DNA of 49,687 nt from Desulfosporosinus hippei DSM 8344 (GCF_900100785.1 NZ_FNCP01000032.1:1-49687); one strand, 5' to 3'. Counted from the stretch's first letter, positions 15,533 to 25,400 are shown. Translations and numbers: made by a program. Notes: a model not told the origin generated them from the sequence alone.

Positions 15533-16519
15533 TTAGTCAAGCTTTTTTGTTGAATTTATCTCAGCAGATTCTCGAAACATTCCAATCTTCCTTAACTTCT
15601 GATAGCGGGTTTCACGAATTACTTCCGGACTTTCTGAACGTAGTCTAACCAGATACTTGGAAATCACCTCTGACAATTCATCAGCTGTTTGGTGAAGGTT
15701 ATTATGGGCTCCCCCTTGAGGCTCCCGAACTAATTCATCAGCAACTCCTAATCTTAACAGATCCTTAGCCGTGAATTTCAAAGCTGCGGCAGCTTCCTTC
15801 GCCTTTGTTGTATCTTTCCAGAGTATCGAGGCACAGCTTTCCGGAGCAATAACAGAATAAAAGGAGTTCTCAAGCATTAAAAGCACATTGCAAACTCCCA
15901 GAGCGAGTGCTCCGCCACTTCCACCTTCACCGATAACCGTACTGATCACAGGCACATGATACCCTGACATTGCCAGCAAGCATCGGGCAATAGCTTCTCC
16001 CTGCCCACGTTCTTCAGCACCCAAGTCACAGGCAGCTCCAGGTGTATCTATAAAGGTTAAAATTGGGCGCCCAAACTTTTCGGCTTGATCCATCAGACGT
16101 ATCGCTTTGCGATACCCCTCAGGATGTGGCATCCCGAAATTACGCTTAATATTTTCCTTGGTATCCTTACCCTTAACTTGGGCAACCACTGTCACCGGAA
16201 CACCATGGAAAAGTGCAATTCCCCCCGCAATTGAATGGTCATCAGCAAACAGACGATCCCCTTTAAGCTCTATGAAATCTTCAAACAGCAAGGGGGCATA
16301 GTCATAGAAATTCGGCCGCTCGGAATGTCTGGCTATTTGCACTTTTTGCCAAGGCTCCAGGTTCCCGTAGATTTCCTTCTTCAATAAAAGAACTCTTTTT
16401 TCTAGGGTGTCCACTTCCTGGGAAAGGTCAATGCCCTTATCCGCAGAAAACTTCTGGAGCTCAGAAATTCTATGTTCTAATTCCGCTATAGGTTTTTCAA
16501 ATTCAAATAGTTGAGCCAT
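15533..16519 (-). CDS. accA: Acetyl-CoA carboxylase carboxyltransferase, alpha subunit
   Basis: With AccD this subunit transfers the carboxyl group from carboxy-biotin to acetyl-CoA, making malonyl-CoA for fatty acid synthesis. The 328 residues begin [18 protein letters not shown], with the typical N-terminal helical region, then the crotonase-like fold with [24 protein letters not shown]-type motif and [16 protein letters not shown], which forms the oxyanion hole and CoA site. Length is standard. The gene overlaps the end of accD by 17 nt, the usual coupled accDA order. No accBC genes are in the window. Confidence 0.97.
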   Translation of the reverse strand: MAQLFEFEKPIAELEHRISELQKFSADKGIDLSQEVDTLEKRVLLLKKEIYGNLEPWQKVQIARHSERPNFYDYAPLLFEDFIELKGDRLFADDHSIAGGIALFHGVPVTVVAQVKGKDTKENIKRNFGMPHPEGYRKAIRLMDQAEKFGRPILTFIDTPGAACDLGAEERGQGEAIARCLLAMSGYHVPVISTVIGEGGSGGALALGVCNVLLMLENSFYSVIAPESCASILWKDTTKAKEAAAALKFTAKDLLRLGVADELVREPQGGAHNNLHQTADELSEVISKYLVRLRSESPEVIRETRYQKLRKIGMFRESAEINSTKKLD

Positions 16520-17420
16520 ATTCAGCCCCTTCCTGATGGTACCGCAGTATACGTGCTAACTCCGGACGCATCTGAGTGCGGGCCACGATAAGATCAATTA
16601 AACCATGTTCCTGGTTAAACTCGGCGGTCTGCGCCCCGGTGGGGAGCTCCTGCCTCATGGTTTGTTTGATGATACGTGGTCCTGTAAATCCAATCAAAGC
16701 ATTAGGTTCTGAAATAATAATATCTCCTAATGAAGCATAGCTGGCTGTCACTCCACCAAAGGTAGGATCCGTAAGAACGGAAATATATAATAAATGGTTC
16801 TCCGCTAACTTTCCTAAAGCTGCACTCGTCTTGGCCATCTGATATAGAGAAAGAATTCCTTCTTGCATCCGAGCGCCACCTGACGTAGAAAAAATAACCA
16901 CCGGCAATCTCAATTCAATGGCGCGTTCAATAGCCCGAGCAATTTTTTCTCCAACGACAGAACCCATGCTGCCCATCATAAAACCCGCTTCATTAATAGC
17001 CACTACAAAGGGAATACCCTCAATCCGAGCTCGCCCGGTAACTACTCCTTCTAAGACACCGGATTTTTCCTGTGCCTCTAAAAGCTTTTCTTCGTATCCG
17101 GGAAACTCTAAGGAATCCAAGGGGCTCAAGTCAGAATCCCACTCTTCAAAGCTATTTTCATCGACTAATAATGCAAGACGCCCTTGAGCAGAAATTCTAA
17201 AATGGTGTTCGCAGGTCGTGCATACTCGTCCATTTTCATCAAGATTCTTATTGAAGAGAACTTCCCCACACTTTGGGCATTTAACCCAAAGGCCATCAGG
17301 AAGTTCTTTCTTACTAACAATTGCTGCCTCTTCCTGCCGAGGTACCTCAGAACTTCGATTTTGCTTCTGATTAGAATTGATAGTAACATACTTTGTCTTC
17401 CTGAATATATCTTTAAACAT
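16503..17420 (-). CDS. accD: Acetyl-CoA carboxylase carboxyltransferase, beta subunit
   Basis: This zinc-containing half of the carboxyltransferase has 305 residues. The N-terminal zinc ribbon has CPKCG and, 17 residues on, CTTCEHHF. The carboxyltransferase domain contains [20 protein letters not shown], the SGGARMQEG loop that holds acetyl-CoA, and [13 protein letters not shown]. It starts 2 nt after the small protein gene at 17423-17623 and overlaps accA, so all three probably form one operon. Confidence 0.97.
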   Translation of the reverse strand: MFKDIFRKTKYVTINSNQKQNRSSEVPRQEEAAIVSKKELPDGLWVKCPKCGEVLFNKNLDENGRVCTTCEHHFRISAQGRLALLVDENSFEEWDSDLSPLDSLEFPGYEEKLLEAQEKSGVLEGVVTGRARIEGIPFVVAINEAGFMMGSMGSVVGEKIARAIERAIELRLPVVIFSTSGGARMQEGILSLYQMAKTSAALGKLAENHLLYISVLTDPTFGGVTASYASLGDIIISEPNALIGFTGPRIIKQTMRQELPTGAQTAEFNQEHGLIDLIVARTQMRPELARILRYHQEGAEYGSTI

Positions 17421-17422
17421 AG

Positions 17423-17623
17423 TTAGCTCCCCATTGCGCCAGTTATAATTTCATGGGCCTCTTCTGCTTCAGATTCTGGGACAAGAATTTCGACTGATGC
17501 ATGCTCACCCAGGTGTGTTGATCCGATTGCACGAAGCTGGACAAGCATACCTTCGTCCGTGAGGATTTTTTTATACTTCTCGGCAATTAATTTATTGGGA
17601 GCAATATAAATAACAGTCCACAT
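17423..17623 (-). CDS. DUF2007-like small protein upstream of accD
   Basis: This 66-residue protein begins [20 protein letters not shown] and ends with a [17 protein letters not shown] helix. That pattern fits the small ferredoxin-fold family annotated as putative signal-transducing protein (DUF2007); the biochemical role is unknown. I prefer ATG 17623 (GGGGG about 11 nt upstream); TTG 17632 is too close to that site. It ends 2 nt before accD and is probably co-transcribed with accDA, so a link to fatty acid synthesis is possible but unproven. Confidence 0.75.
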   Translation of the reverse strand: MWTVIYIAPNKLIAEKYKKILTDEGMLVQLRAIGSTHLGEHASVEILVPESEAEEAHEIITGAMGS

Positions 17624-17692
17624 TTTTTGCAAATCCCCCTTTTTAAATCGATTTATGATACCACAGCCCTACTAAATGTGCAACAAAGGGGT

Positions 17693-18199
17693 TTAATCCA
17701 CCTTCTTGGAGCTCGCTGCCAAACTGGCATACTTGGCAATCAGCGCCTTTTCTACATGCACAGGTACAAAGTCCGAAACTCCGGCATGTAATTTGGCAGC
17801 CCACTTGATTGCACTAGAACTGATAAATGAGTTTTCACTTTGGGTCATCAGAAATATAGTTTCAATGTCCGGGGCAATCTTTTTGTTCATTAAGGCCAGT
17901 TGAAATTCATATTCAAAATCGGATAAGGCGCGTAGTCCTCTGATTATAGCAATTGCTCCACATTGGCGAGCGAATTCAACTGTTAACCCTTCAAAAACTC
18001 GAACATTTACATTAGGCATGTCTTTGGTTGCTTCAATAAGCAAATCCAGTCTCTCCTCAGGCAGAAATAATGGAGTCTTATTACTATCTGAAGCAATGGC
18101 AATAATTAAACCGTCAAATAACTCTTTTGCTCGATCTAAGATATCGAGATGACCTTTAGTCACCGGGTCAAATGTTCCGGGATATATAGCAATTCTCAC
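17693..18199 (-). CDS. coaD: Phosphopantetheine adenylyltransferase
   Basis: This enzyme catalyses the penultimate step of coenzyme A synthesis, joining ATP and 4'-phosphopantetheine to give dephospho-CoA. The 168 residues carry the nucleotidyltransferase motif YPGTFDPVTKGH (T/HxGH type), the phosphopantetheine-binding IIRGLRALSDFEYE and the C-terminal ISSSAIK signature. Length is normal. It lies 61 nt beyond the start of the DUF2007-like gene on the same strand, placing CoA supply beside acetyl-CoA carboxylase. The spacing suggests its own promoter or loose coupling. Confidence 0.96.
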   Translation of the reverse strand: MRIAIYPGTFDPVTKGHLDILDRAKELFDGLIIAIASDSNKTPLFLPEERLDLLIEATKDMPNVNVRVFEGLTVEFARQCGAIAIIRGLRALSDFEYEFQLALMNKKIAPDIETIFLMTQSENSFISSSAIKWAAKLHAGVSDFVPVHVEKALIAKYASLAASSKKVD

Positions 18200-18273
18200 T
18201 TTTACACCTTCTTAATTTGGATGTTTTGTTGGTTTTCGCCTTAAAGACTTAGATTCCTGCAAGTGAGTAGCCA

Positions 18274-21200
18274 TTAAGCAAAATTTTTAGCTTGTCTCCA
18301 AACCACATTGCACTTGTCCATCACTTCACAAAGTTCTTTTGTTAACTCATCCCTATCGTCAACCCAAAAACTCTGTTTCCCTTCAAGTACTTTTTTGCTA
18401 TCCTCAAAATAGAAGTAGACGGGTTGACTCCCCGGAAAACGTTGTAAAACACTTAACACTGTTTCCATTAAGTCACTGTTTTGATTTGAAAACCTCAGAT
18501 AAAGACGTTTGGGTTTTTCTGAGACTTGAGCTACTGCCGCTAATTCTTGCTTAGGAACCTGAACTGAGCTGGGTTTCAAGTCTTCTAATTTCGTAATTTT
18601 CTCAGCGAAAATCTTTTTTTCTTCATCCCTGATGTTGTACCGTCCCACTACAACAACTACATCATCATTACTAATAGAGGGAGCTTGGGCATACACCCTA
18701 GGAAACACTAAAACCTCAATTCCGCTCGTCAAATCTTCCAAAACGAAACTGCCCATCATCTCCCCCTTTTTCGTAATGTTCTGACGAAACCCGGTTACCA
18801 ATCCTCCCAGGGCCACCTTCTTCTCTTCCTCCCCCTCCAGACAAGTCAAAATATCGGAAGACATATAATCTTTCAGCAACGGCAAGACAGATGACAGAGG
18901 ATGTCCACTTAAATAAAGGCCCAGATACTCCTTCTCCATGTCTAAAATCTCCCGTTCCTTGAAGTCGGGAATCTGAGGTAAAACAGTACCTTCATCCATG
19001 TCTTCATCTAAATCAAAAAGAGAAAATTGCCCTGAAAGCCGGTCTTTCTGGCGTCGAGAAGTTGTCTCTAATACTTGATCTATAACGGCCAGAGCCTGCG
19101 CCCGTGTACAAATTGATCCAAAGGCACCTGAGCGAACTAAGCTCTCCATAACTCGGCGATTCAAAACCTTTTGGTCAACACGCAGGCAAAAATCATCCAG
19201 AGATTTGAACTTCCCCTCTTGCCTTGCTTCTAAAATTTTTTCTACAACGTTGACACCAACATTACGAATGGCCCCTAAACCAAAGCGAATCGCTTGTTCT
19301 TCTATCGAAAATCCTACCTGGCTATATTGAACATCAGGAGGAAGTACCTGTATTCCGCTGCTGCGAGCATCTTGAATGTAAAAGGATATTTTATCTGAAG
19401 AACCCATCACAGTGCTTAAGAGCGCTGCCATGAATTCTAATGGATAATTAGCTTTTAAATAAGCAGTTTGATAGGAAATAACTGCATATGCTGTTGCATG
19501 CCCTTTATTAAAGCCGTATTCCGCAAATTTTGCCATTAAGTCAAATATTTCTTCAGCATCTTCGAGGGTCAAGCCCAATCTCAAAGCTCCCGGAATAATC
19601 CATTCTCCACTGCTATCCTGCAAGCCATAGATAAAGTTCTGCCGCTCTTCTGCCATGATTTCTTTCTTCTTTTTACCCATCGCTCGACGGAGCAGATCCG
19701 CTCTTCCCAGAGAGTACCCTCCTAGATCTCGAGCAATCTGCATGACTTGTTCTTGATAAACGATAATACCATAGGTCGATTTAAGAATTGGCTCCAGTTT
19801 TGGATGCAGATAAGTAATGTTCCCTCCACGTTTCCTGCGGATAAATTCCGGGATCTGTTCCATAGGGCCGGGACGATATAAAGCCACGACGGCAATAATA
19901 TCCTCAAAGGATGTTGGCTTAAGGTCCTTGAGGATGGCACGCATTCCGCCGCTCTCCAGCTGAAAAATTCCGGTACTGTTTCCGGATGCTAGTAACTCAT
20001 AGGTTTTTGAATCATCCAAGGCTAAAGTTACTAAATCTAGCTTTAAACCATGGGTTTCTTCAATACGGCGGACAGCCTCTTGCAAAATCGTTAGATTTCT
20101 CAATCCCAAAAAGTCCATTTTTAGAAGGCCGATTTCCTCGACAGCCTTCATGGGAAACTGGGTCATGACAAAATCTTCAGAGGTCCTCTGGAGAGGGAGA
20201 TAATTTGTCAGGGGGTCTTTAGCGATCACGACTCCTGCCGCATGGGTAGAAGCATGACGAGTCATTCCTTCAAGTGATTTGGCAAGAGTATAGAGTCTTT
20301 TAATTTCTTCATCCTCATCGACCATACGGGCCAAATCCGGGGACACCTCTAAAGCTTTTTCCAAGGTCATTCCGAGATCTGAAGGTATTGCTTTAGCAAC
20401 TTTATCAACTCGAAATAAGGGGATAGCCAAAACTCGTCCCCCATCTCGGATAGCCGCCTTAGCACCCATGGTTCCGAAGGTGATAATCTGGCAAACCTTA
20501 TCAGAGCCATACTTTTCTGTGACATAACGAATGACACGCTCTCGACCCTCCGGGTCAAAATCTATATCAATATCCGGCATAGAAATACGTTCGGGATTCA
20601 AGAAACGTTCGAAAAGGAGATCAAAGCGCAAGGGCTCGACTGAGGTTATGCCTAACAGATAAGCCACCATACTTGCCGCCGCTGATCCTCTTCCCGGACC
20701 AACCACAACTCCGTTCTCCCGGGCAAATCGACAAAAATCAGCCACAATTAAAAAATATCCTGAAAAACCCGTCTGAAAAATGACCTTTAGTTCGTAATCT
20801 AACCTCTGACATTCTAATTCAGTCATTTGAGGATAAAATCGCGGAAAGGCCTTACGGCATTCTGCCTCCAGATAATTATCTAAGGTATACCCTGGGGGAA
20901 CCTCAAACACCGGTAAATAATTCTCCCCAAACTGAAAATTCATCTGACAACGTTCAGCGATCATAGATGTATTGCTCAAAAGTTCCGGATGTTCCCCAAA
21001 GAGGAGAGACATCTCTTGCTCAGATTTCAAAAAAAACTCTTGACTGGAAAAACGCAGGCGGGCTGTATCCTCCAAAGTTTTTCCGGTCTGGATACAGAGC
21101 AAAGCGTCTTGAACGAAGGCATCTTCACGATTAACGTAATGTACATCATTGGTAGCCACCATTGGAATTCCTGTACTCTCGTGCACCCGCCACATTCCTT

Positions 21201-21786
21201 GATTAACTTTGCGCTGCTCTTCTAAGCCATGATCTTGCAGTTCCAGAAAAAAGTTACCTTTTCCAAATATCTCCTCATACTCCCGAGCGGTTTTGATTGC
21301 CGTTTCCAGTTGGTCATGAACTAAGTAATCGGAAACTTCTCCGGCCAAACAAGCACTAAGAGCAATTATTCCCTGGGCATGTTTGCGAAGAATTTCCTTA
21401 TCTACCCTAGGCTTATAATAGAAACCTTCAATATGAGCCATGGAAACTAATTTTATTAAGTTTCGATACCCTTGCTCAGTTTCAGCTAACAAGACCAAGT
21501 GATAATTTGAGTCGTCCTTCCCCTGTACTTTATCCGTTCTCTTATTTGGTGCGACGTAAACCTCACAGCCAATAATCGGTTTAATTCCCGCTTGTTTACA
21601 AGCCTTATAAAAGTCAATAACTCCATACATAACTCCATGATCAGTGATAGCCAAAGCCGACATTTTCAGTTCCACGGCACGCTGAACTAAATTTTTAATT
21701 CGTGCTGCCCCGTCTAGCAGGCTAAATTCTGTATGATTATGCAGGTGTACAAAGCCATGCATATTATGAGCTACTTGAGCCCTCAT
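18274..21786 (-). CDS. dnaE: DNA polymerase III alpha subunit (DnaE)
   Basis: This replicative-type family C polymerase has 1170 residues. The N-terminal PHP domain starts FVHLHNHTEFSLLDG; GPGRGSAAAS and MPDIDIDFDPEGRERVI mark the palm with catalytic aspartates. SLGRADLLRRAMGKKK and FNKGHATAYAVISYQTAYLK are conserved finger/thumb elements. A tandem HhH region and an OB fold (VTGFRQNITKKGEMMGSFV) follow, then a C-terminal tail. AGGTGGG lies 6-7 nt before ATG 21786. DnaE here is the DnaE1-like long form; whether a PolC also exists lies outside the window. Confidence 0.97.
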   Translation of the reverse strand: MRAQVAHNMHGFVHLHNHTEFSLLDGAARIKNLVQRAVELKMSALAITDHGVMYGVIDFYKACKQAGIKPIIGCEVYVAPNKRTDKVQGKDDSNYHLVLLAETEQGYRNLIKLVSMAHIEGFYYKPRVDKEILRKHAQGIIALSACLAGEVSDYLVHDQLETAIKTAREYEEIFGKGNFFLELQDHGLEEQRKVNQGMWRVHESTGIPMVATNDVHYVNREDAFVQDALLCIQTGKTLEDTARLRFSSQEFFLKSEQEMSLLFGEHPELLSNTSMIAERCQMNFQFGENYLPVFEVPPGYTLDNYLEAECRKAFPRFYPQMTELECQRLDYELKVIFQTGFSGYFLIVADFCRFARENGVVVGPGRGSAAASMVAYLLGITSVEPLRFDLLFERFLNPERISMPDIDIDFDPEGRERVIRYVTEKYGSDKVCQIITFGTMGAKAAIRDGGRVLAIPLFRVDKVAKAIPSDLGMTLEKALEVSPDLARMVDEDEEIKRLYTLAKSLEGMTRHASTHAAGVVIAKDPLTNYLPLQRTSEDFVMTQFPMKAVEEIGLLKMDFLGLRNLTILQEAVRRIEETHGLKLDLVTLALDDSKTYELLASGNSTGIFQLESGGMRAILKDLKPTSFEDIIAVVALYRPGPMEQIPEFIRRKRGGNITYLHPKLEPILKSTYGIIVYQEQVMQIARDLGGYSLGRADLLRRAMGKKKKEIMAEERQNFIYGLQDSSGEWIIPGALRLGLTLEDAEEIFDLMAKFAEYGFNKGHATAYAVISYQTAYLKANYPLEFMAALLSTVMGSSDKISFYIQDARSSGIQVLPPDVQYSQVGFSIEEQAIRFGLGAIRNVGVNVVEKILEARQEGKFKSLDDFCLRVDQKVLNRRVMESLVRSGAFGSICTRAQALAVIDQVLETTSRRQKDRLSGQFSLFDLDEDMDEGTVLPQIPDFKEREILDMEKEYLGLYLSGHPLSSVLPLLKDYMSSDILTCLEGEEEKKVALGGLVTGFRQNITKKGEMMGSFVLEDLTSGIEVLVFPRVYAQAPSISNDDVVVVVGRYNIRDEEKKIFAEKITKLEDLKPSSVQVPKQELAAVAQVSEKPKRLYLRFSNQNSDLMETVLSVLQRFPGSQPVYFYFEDSKKVLEGKQSFWVDDRDELTKELCEVMDKCNVVWRQAKNFA

Positions 21787-21810
21787 AAGGATCCCACCTA
21801 CCTTCCTTAG

Positions 21811-21844
21811 AAAGCCCCCTCAATCCAGTGGACGAGGGGGCTTT
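21811..21844. terminator. Strong hairpin between the YtoI-like gene and dnaE
   Basis: AAAGCCCCCTC (21811-21821) and GAGGGGGCTTT (21834-21844) form a perfect 11-bp GC-rich stem with only three T residues after it. It probably stops minus-strand transcription before dnaE. Confidence 0.75.
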
Positions 21845-21859
21845 AGCCACATCCATTTC

Positions 21860-23182
21860 CTAATGGGCTGTATCACTCACCAATTTCTTGTCCCCAATTC
21901 TAGCGGTCATTAATCCTTTGGCCACTAAATCGTTATTAGCCATCACTTCGACCTCAATATTACAGTGCTTTTTAGCAACTAATAACAGCTTAGCTGTAAC
22001 CACAATTTCTGTACCAACTGCAATGGGCTGTAATTGATAAAGCGTAAAATTCTCGGTAATTGCATTAAGTCGATACTTCTTACGCAGGGAAATATAGCCT
22101 GCCATATTCATAACTGTCACAATAACTCCACAACTGGCAGATCCGTAATCGTCACTCATAGCGTTAGTGATTTCTCCTTCAATTGTGAGATGCTCGGCAT
22201 CATCGACAAATCGGAACCCACTTAGCACAAGATTGTCTACAGTTTCACCAAACTGTGGTTGTTTTTGCACTTGCTGATAAGCTTCAATCACATCTTGGAG
22301 ACTAATGATGCCAATCAATTTCCCCTGATCCGCAACAACGGCAATTTCCCATCCTTCCCAAACCATAATTCGTGAAATATGGGTTACAGGGTCATCTCGT
22401 CCGACTAGAAATGGACTTGCATTCATTAAGTCTTTAATAGGTGTCTTAACATCCGCTCCGGCAACATCCACGGCGGATACAATCCCTACCAGAGTCATAT
22501 CCTTATCAACCACCGGAAAACGACTGTGATCAGTAGTTTGGGACAGTTTTCGCCAATCATCAACCGTGGCATCGATTGTAAGAAAACTAACATCCTCAAC
22601 CATAATATCTTCAACTAAAATAAGTTCTTTCTGAATCAATCGATCATAGAGTGCACGATTAATCATTGAGGTGACTGCAAAAGTATCATAGGGAGACTGA
22701 ATAATCACTAACTCATTCTTGCGTGCTAATTCTACAACTTCCTCATCCGGCTCCAATCCGCCGGTTATTAAAAGTGACGAATGGTTATTCAAAGCAAATA
22801 TCTGGGCGTCTCTTCGATTTCCAACAATACACAATGCCCCAGCTTCTAAGTAACGTGCCATAGTGTTTAATTCCATCGCAGCAATAACGAACTTATTGGG
22901 GGAGCGATCAAGATGGGTGAAACCACAAACTACGACACCTTCAGCAATCTGTGAAACTTCACGCAATGTCAGGTCCTCGATTTGTCTCTCCTTCAGCCCT
23001 TCAATTCGAATGGTTCCAACCTTTGGAATCGAACGAACAAATCCTTTTCCTTCAGCCTCTTTTATAGCCCGATAAGCCGTTCCTTCACTTACGTCCAGTT
23101 CCTTGGCAATAAACCGTACGGAAACCTTACTACCAATTGCCAGATCTTCAATAAAGGTTAAAATTTGTTGATGCTTTGTCAA
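21860..23182 (-). CDS. YtoI-like HTH-DRTGG-CBS-hot-dog protein
   Basis: This 440-residue multidomain regulator has an N-terminal winged helix (about 1-65, with ELDVSEGTAYRAIKEAEGKGFV), a DRTGG domain (about 70-180), two CBS motifs (about 190-310, with DHSRFPVVDKDMTLVGIVS and WEIAVVADQGKLIGIISLQDVI) and a hot-dog thioesterase-like fold at the C-terminus (ASCGVIVTVMNMAGYISLRK and VVTAKLLLVAKKHCNIEVEV). That order matches YtoI of Bacillus. It probably senses an adenine nucleotide and an acyl or CoA ligand, but neither target nor ligand is established. Its own promoter lies in the AT-rich gap upstream. Confidence 0.88.
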   Translation of the reverse strand: MTKHQQILTFIEDLAIGSKVSVRFIAKELDVSEGTAYRAIKEAEGKGFVRSIPKVGTIRIEGLKERQIEDLTLREVSQIAEGVVVCGFTHLDRSPNKFVIAAMELNTMARYLEAGALCIVGNRRDAQIFALNNHSSLLITGGLEPDEEVVELARKNELVIIQSPYDTFAVTSMINRALYDRLIQKELILVEDIMVEDVSFLTIDATVDDWRKLSQTTDHSRFPVVDKDMTLVGIVSAVDVAGADVKTPIKDLMNASPFLVGRDDPVTHISRIMVWEGWEIAVVADQGKLIGIISLQDVIEAYQQVQKQPQFGETVDNLVLSGFRFVDDAEHLTIEGEITNAMSDDYGSASCGVIVTVMNMAGYISLRKKYRLNAITENFTLYQLQPIAVGTEIVVTAKLLLVAKKHCNIEVEVMANNDLVAKGLMTARIGDKKLVSDTAH

Positions 23183-23265
23183 CTATTAACGCTCCCCACT
23201 ATTTACTATATCGGACTATAATTATATCACATGAATTACTATTCACCTATGTCTTCTACTATCCA

Positions 23266-23445
23266 CTAACTATCTTTTCGACGCCTCTGAGTCATCAATC
23301 CTCCGATACGTCCTGCATCCTTGGCACTTAAAGAATGCCAGCCTTTATCATGGATCTGGTCAAGTAATCCTAATTCAGCCGCGATCTCCATTTTCAGCGG
23401 TTCTAAAGGATCTAGTCTCTTTACTTTTGGCTTCTTGTCCTTCAT
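23266..23445 (-). CDS. Alpha/beta-type small acid-soluble spore protein (SASP-like)
   Basis: SASPs coat and protect DNA in the dormant spore. This 59-residue frame contains LKMEIAAELGLLDQIHDKGW and SLSAKDAGRIGGLMTQRRRK, which match the conserved helix and the G-x-L-(S/T)-AK-x-x-GRIGG signature of alpha/beta SASP-related proteins. ATG is at 23445-23443 with GGAGG 8 nt upstream, inside the end of the preceding gene, and the stop is at 23268-23266. It starts 2 nt after the Cys-rich gene. The protein is the clearest evidence in the window that the host sporulates. Forespore-specific expression would be expected but no sigma-G promoter was identified. Confidence 0.8.
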   Translation of the reverse strand: MKDKKPKVKRLDPLEPLKMEIAAELGLLDQIHDKGWHSLSAKDAGRIGGLMTQRRRKDS

Positions 23446-23447
23446 AG

Positions 23448-23591
23448 TTAGATCCTCCCCCTGCTCATGATATTAAAGTCTTCTTCGTAGTGAGGGCAGT
23501 TTGGACCACGTTCACCTAAAATATGTTCCAACCGACAGCGACCATTGATCCCATAAAGGCAACGAATTGTACATAATTTTCTTGTCATCAT
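23448..23591 (-). CDS. Small Cys-rich protein upstream of the SASP gene
   Basis: This 47-residue frame has four cysteines spaced as C-x4-C-x7-C and a late CPHY (MMTRKLCTIRCLYGINGRCR, then GPNCPHYEED). The spacing suggests a metal-binding knuckle, but I do not know its function. AAGGAG lies 6 nt before ATG 23591; earlier (23597) and later (23588) ATGs are alternatives. It is followed after 2 nt by the SASP gene, so the two are co-transcribed. Confidence 0.6.
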   Translation of the reverse strand: MMTRKLCTIRCLYGINGRCRLEHILGERGPNCPHYEEDFNIMSRGRI

Positions 23592-23650
23592 TTTCATCTC
23601 CTTAACTTATAAAACTCTCCTCACTCTTTAAGTTTGACCATTTCTCCATA

Positions 23651-23680
23651 AAAATATCCCACTTGGTAATCAAGTGGGAT
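23651..23680 (-). terminator. Terminator after the metallo-hydrolase gene
   Basis: ATCCCACTTG (23656-23665) and CAAGTGGGAT (23671-23680) form a perfect 10-bp stem; on the minus strand it is followed by ATTTTTAT. Confidence 0.88.
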
Positions 23681-23720
23681 TAAAATCAACCTCTTTTTAA
23701 ACTTCATAGTAAATCTCAAC

Positions 23721-24419
23721 TTAAACTTCATATAAATCTCCTGGCTTAAGGGCCTTGCCTTGGCTTTCCGGCACTCTGCGCTGTAGGAGATGCAAGAATT
23801 CTCCAACATCTTGAGCAATCACCGGAAAGGTATTATAGTGCATGGGTATCACAACTTTAGGGCGTAATAATTGGGAAGCATGTACTGCTTCTTCAACACC
23901 CATTACAAAATTGTCTCCTATTGGCAGCATGGCAACCTCGATGGGATAGCGTCGGCCGATAAGCTCCATATCTCCGAACAGCCCTGTATCCCCAGCATAG
24001 TAAAGCCATTTTCCTTCCATCTGAATCAAAAATCCACAGGCTAAGCCCCCATAAATCATAGTTTCTCCGTCTGGACTTATTATCCCGGATCCATGCAAAG
24101 CTTGGGTTAACTTAATCAAACCAAAGGGAAACTGATGCTTTCCTCCAATATGCATTGCATGTGTTTTAGCCCCTTGACTCTGACAATAATGAGCCAGCTC
24201 AAAAACACAGATGATTGGAGCACCGGTTTGTTTAGACAATTCTATTGCATCCCCTAAATGATCATCATGCCCATGGGTTACCAAAATTGCATCTAAATGT
24301 GTAAAATCTTCAGGTTTGACTGTAGCGCTGGGATTTCCGTTTAAAAAAGGATCAATAAGAATTCGCCCTTCTACCCCTTCAATCTCGAAGCAGGCATGTC
24401 CATGGAAATGAAGTCGCAT
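23721..24419 (-). CDS. UPF0173-type metal-dependent hydrolase
   Basis: This metallo-beta-lactamase-fold hydrolase has 232 residues. The zinc motif is THGHDDHLGD (HxHxDH). Further ligand positions are seen in YYAGDTGLFGDM (Asp) and PMHYNTFPVI (His). The start MRLHFHGHACFEIEG and ILIDPFLNGNP match UPF0173/YtkL-like proteins, whose substrate is not known. It begins 24 nt after the stop of the GH18 gene on the same strand, and a terminator follows, so the two may be co-expressed. All metal-binding residues are intact. Confidence 0.9.
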   Translation of the reverse strand: MRLHFHGHACFEIEGVEGRILIDPFLNGNPSATVKPEDFTHLDAILVTHGHDDHLGDAIELSKQTGAPIICVFELAHYCQSQGAKTHAMHIGGKHQFPFGLIKLTQALHGSGIISPDGETMIYGGLACGFLIQMEGKWLYYAGDTGLFGDMELIGRRYPIEVAMLPIGDNFVMGVEEAVHASQLLRPKVVIPMHYNTFPVIAQDVGEFLHLLQRRVPESQGKALKPGDLYEV

Positions 24420-24443
24420 ACTTAAAAAAACCTCCTATTTTAT

Positions 24444-25400
24444 TTAGCGATTTACGTACTCTTCAAGCACTTCCCAAAAACGAGGATAACTTAGATTCAT
24501 CTCCCAAAGGGCAACACCGCGGATCCCCTTCTGGGTTGCGAGTTCCAACTTATCTCTCAAGCTCCTTGGATCTTCAAAATATACTGTGTGACGAACCCCT
24601 CTGGTCTCATAGCGGAAATAGGTACTATGCTGCCTTTCATTCCACTGCAACGGAGCACCGTATCTCTTAGCCAGCTCAGTTGCTCGTTGATAGCCAATGA
24701 CCTTCCCCGTCCCATCCTCAGGCCAATCATACCCATAGAGGGGAATCCCCATATAGATTTTATCCCGGGGAATATTAGCTATCGCATAATCTAAAACCTG
24801 AGTTACCCAAGGAATAGAGGCAACCGATCCCGGTTCGCTATGTGACCAATGTTCCTCATAGGTCATCAATATAACCTCATCTACAGCTTGCCCAATGGGC
24901 CGATAATCAAACGAACCTCTCCAAGCGTTTTGAGGATCACTGGAAGTCTTGGCAGGAACATCTATTGAGACCAGGAAATTTCCCGCTCTAAACATAGCAG
25001 ACCAGTTTTGAATGAATCGGGTAAAAAGTGATCGGTCAGACGGTGCCGCCTTTTCTAAATCAAGATTAATTCCGTCTAATTGATACTCAACCAAAATATC
25101 TCGTATGTTCCTCCAGACTTGATTAGCAAAATCTTGATCCCGGATTAAGCGGGCCATTAACTCCGTAGAAAACTGTCCTTGGCGCGTTAAATTGCTGACT
25201 ACCAAGAGTACTTTGATTCCCATAGCATGAACCTCATTAATAAGACTTCGGCTTGGACGCCCGAGAATCGTTCCATTATTCTGAATCGACACCTCAAAAA
25301 TTGCTAATTGCTGTATGGTTCTGCCATAACGTTTTAGGTAAGGATAACCTTTTGTTTGCTCCGTTAAGCCATTATAAAAGGCAAATACATTTAATGGCAT
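24444..25400 (-). CDS. GH18-family glycosidase (YaaH/SleL-like catalytic domain)
   Basis: This glycoside hydrolase family 18 protein has 318 residues. The catalytic strand reads LDGINLDLEKA (DGxxLDxE), with Glu as the proton donor. VILMTYEEHW and GIPLYGYDW are also typical. It resembles the catalytic part of spore cortex-lytic N-acetylglucosaminidases (SleL/YaaH), which act on cortical fragments during germination, but here no LysM repeats and no signal peptide are present, so the site of action is uncertain. GGGGG lies 8 nt before ATG 25400. It precedes the metallo-hydrolase gene. Confidence 0.88.
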   Translation of the reverse strand: MPLNVFAFYNGLTEQTKGYPYLKRYGRTIQQLAIFEVSIQNNGTILGRPSRSLINEVHAMGIKVLLVVSNLTRQGQFSTELMARLIRDQDFANQVWRNIRDILVEYQLDGINLDLEKAAPSDRSLFTRFIQNWSAMFRAGNFLVSIDVPAKTSSDPQNAWRGSFDYRPIGQAVDEVILMTYEEHWSHSEPGSVASIPWVTQVLDYAIANIPRDKIYMGIPLYGYDWPEDGTGKVIGYQRATELAKRYGAPLQWNERQHSTYFRYETRGVRHTVYFEDPRSLRDKLELATQKGIRGVALWEMNLSYPRFWEVLEEYVNR

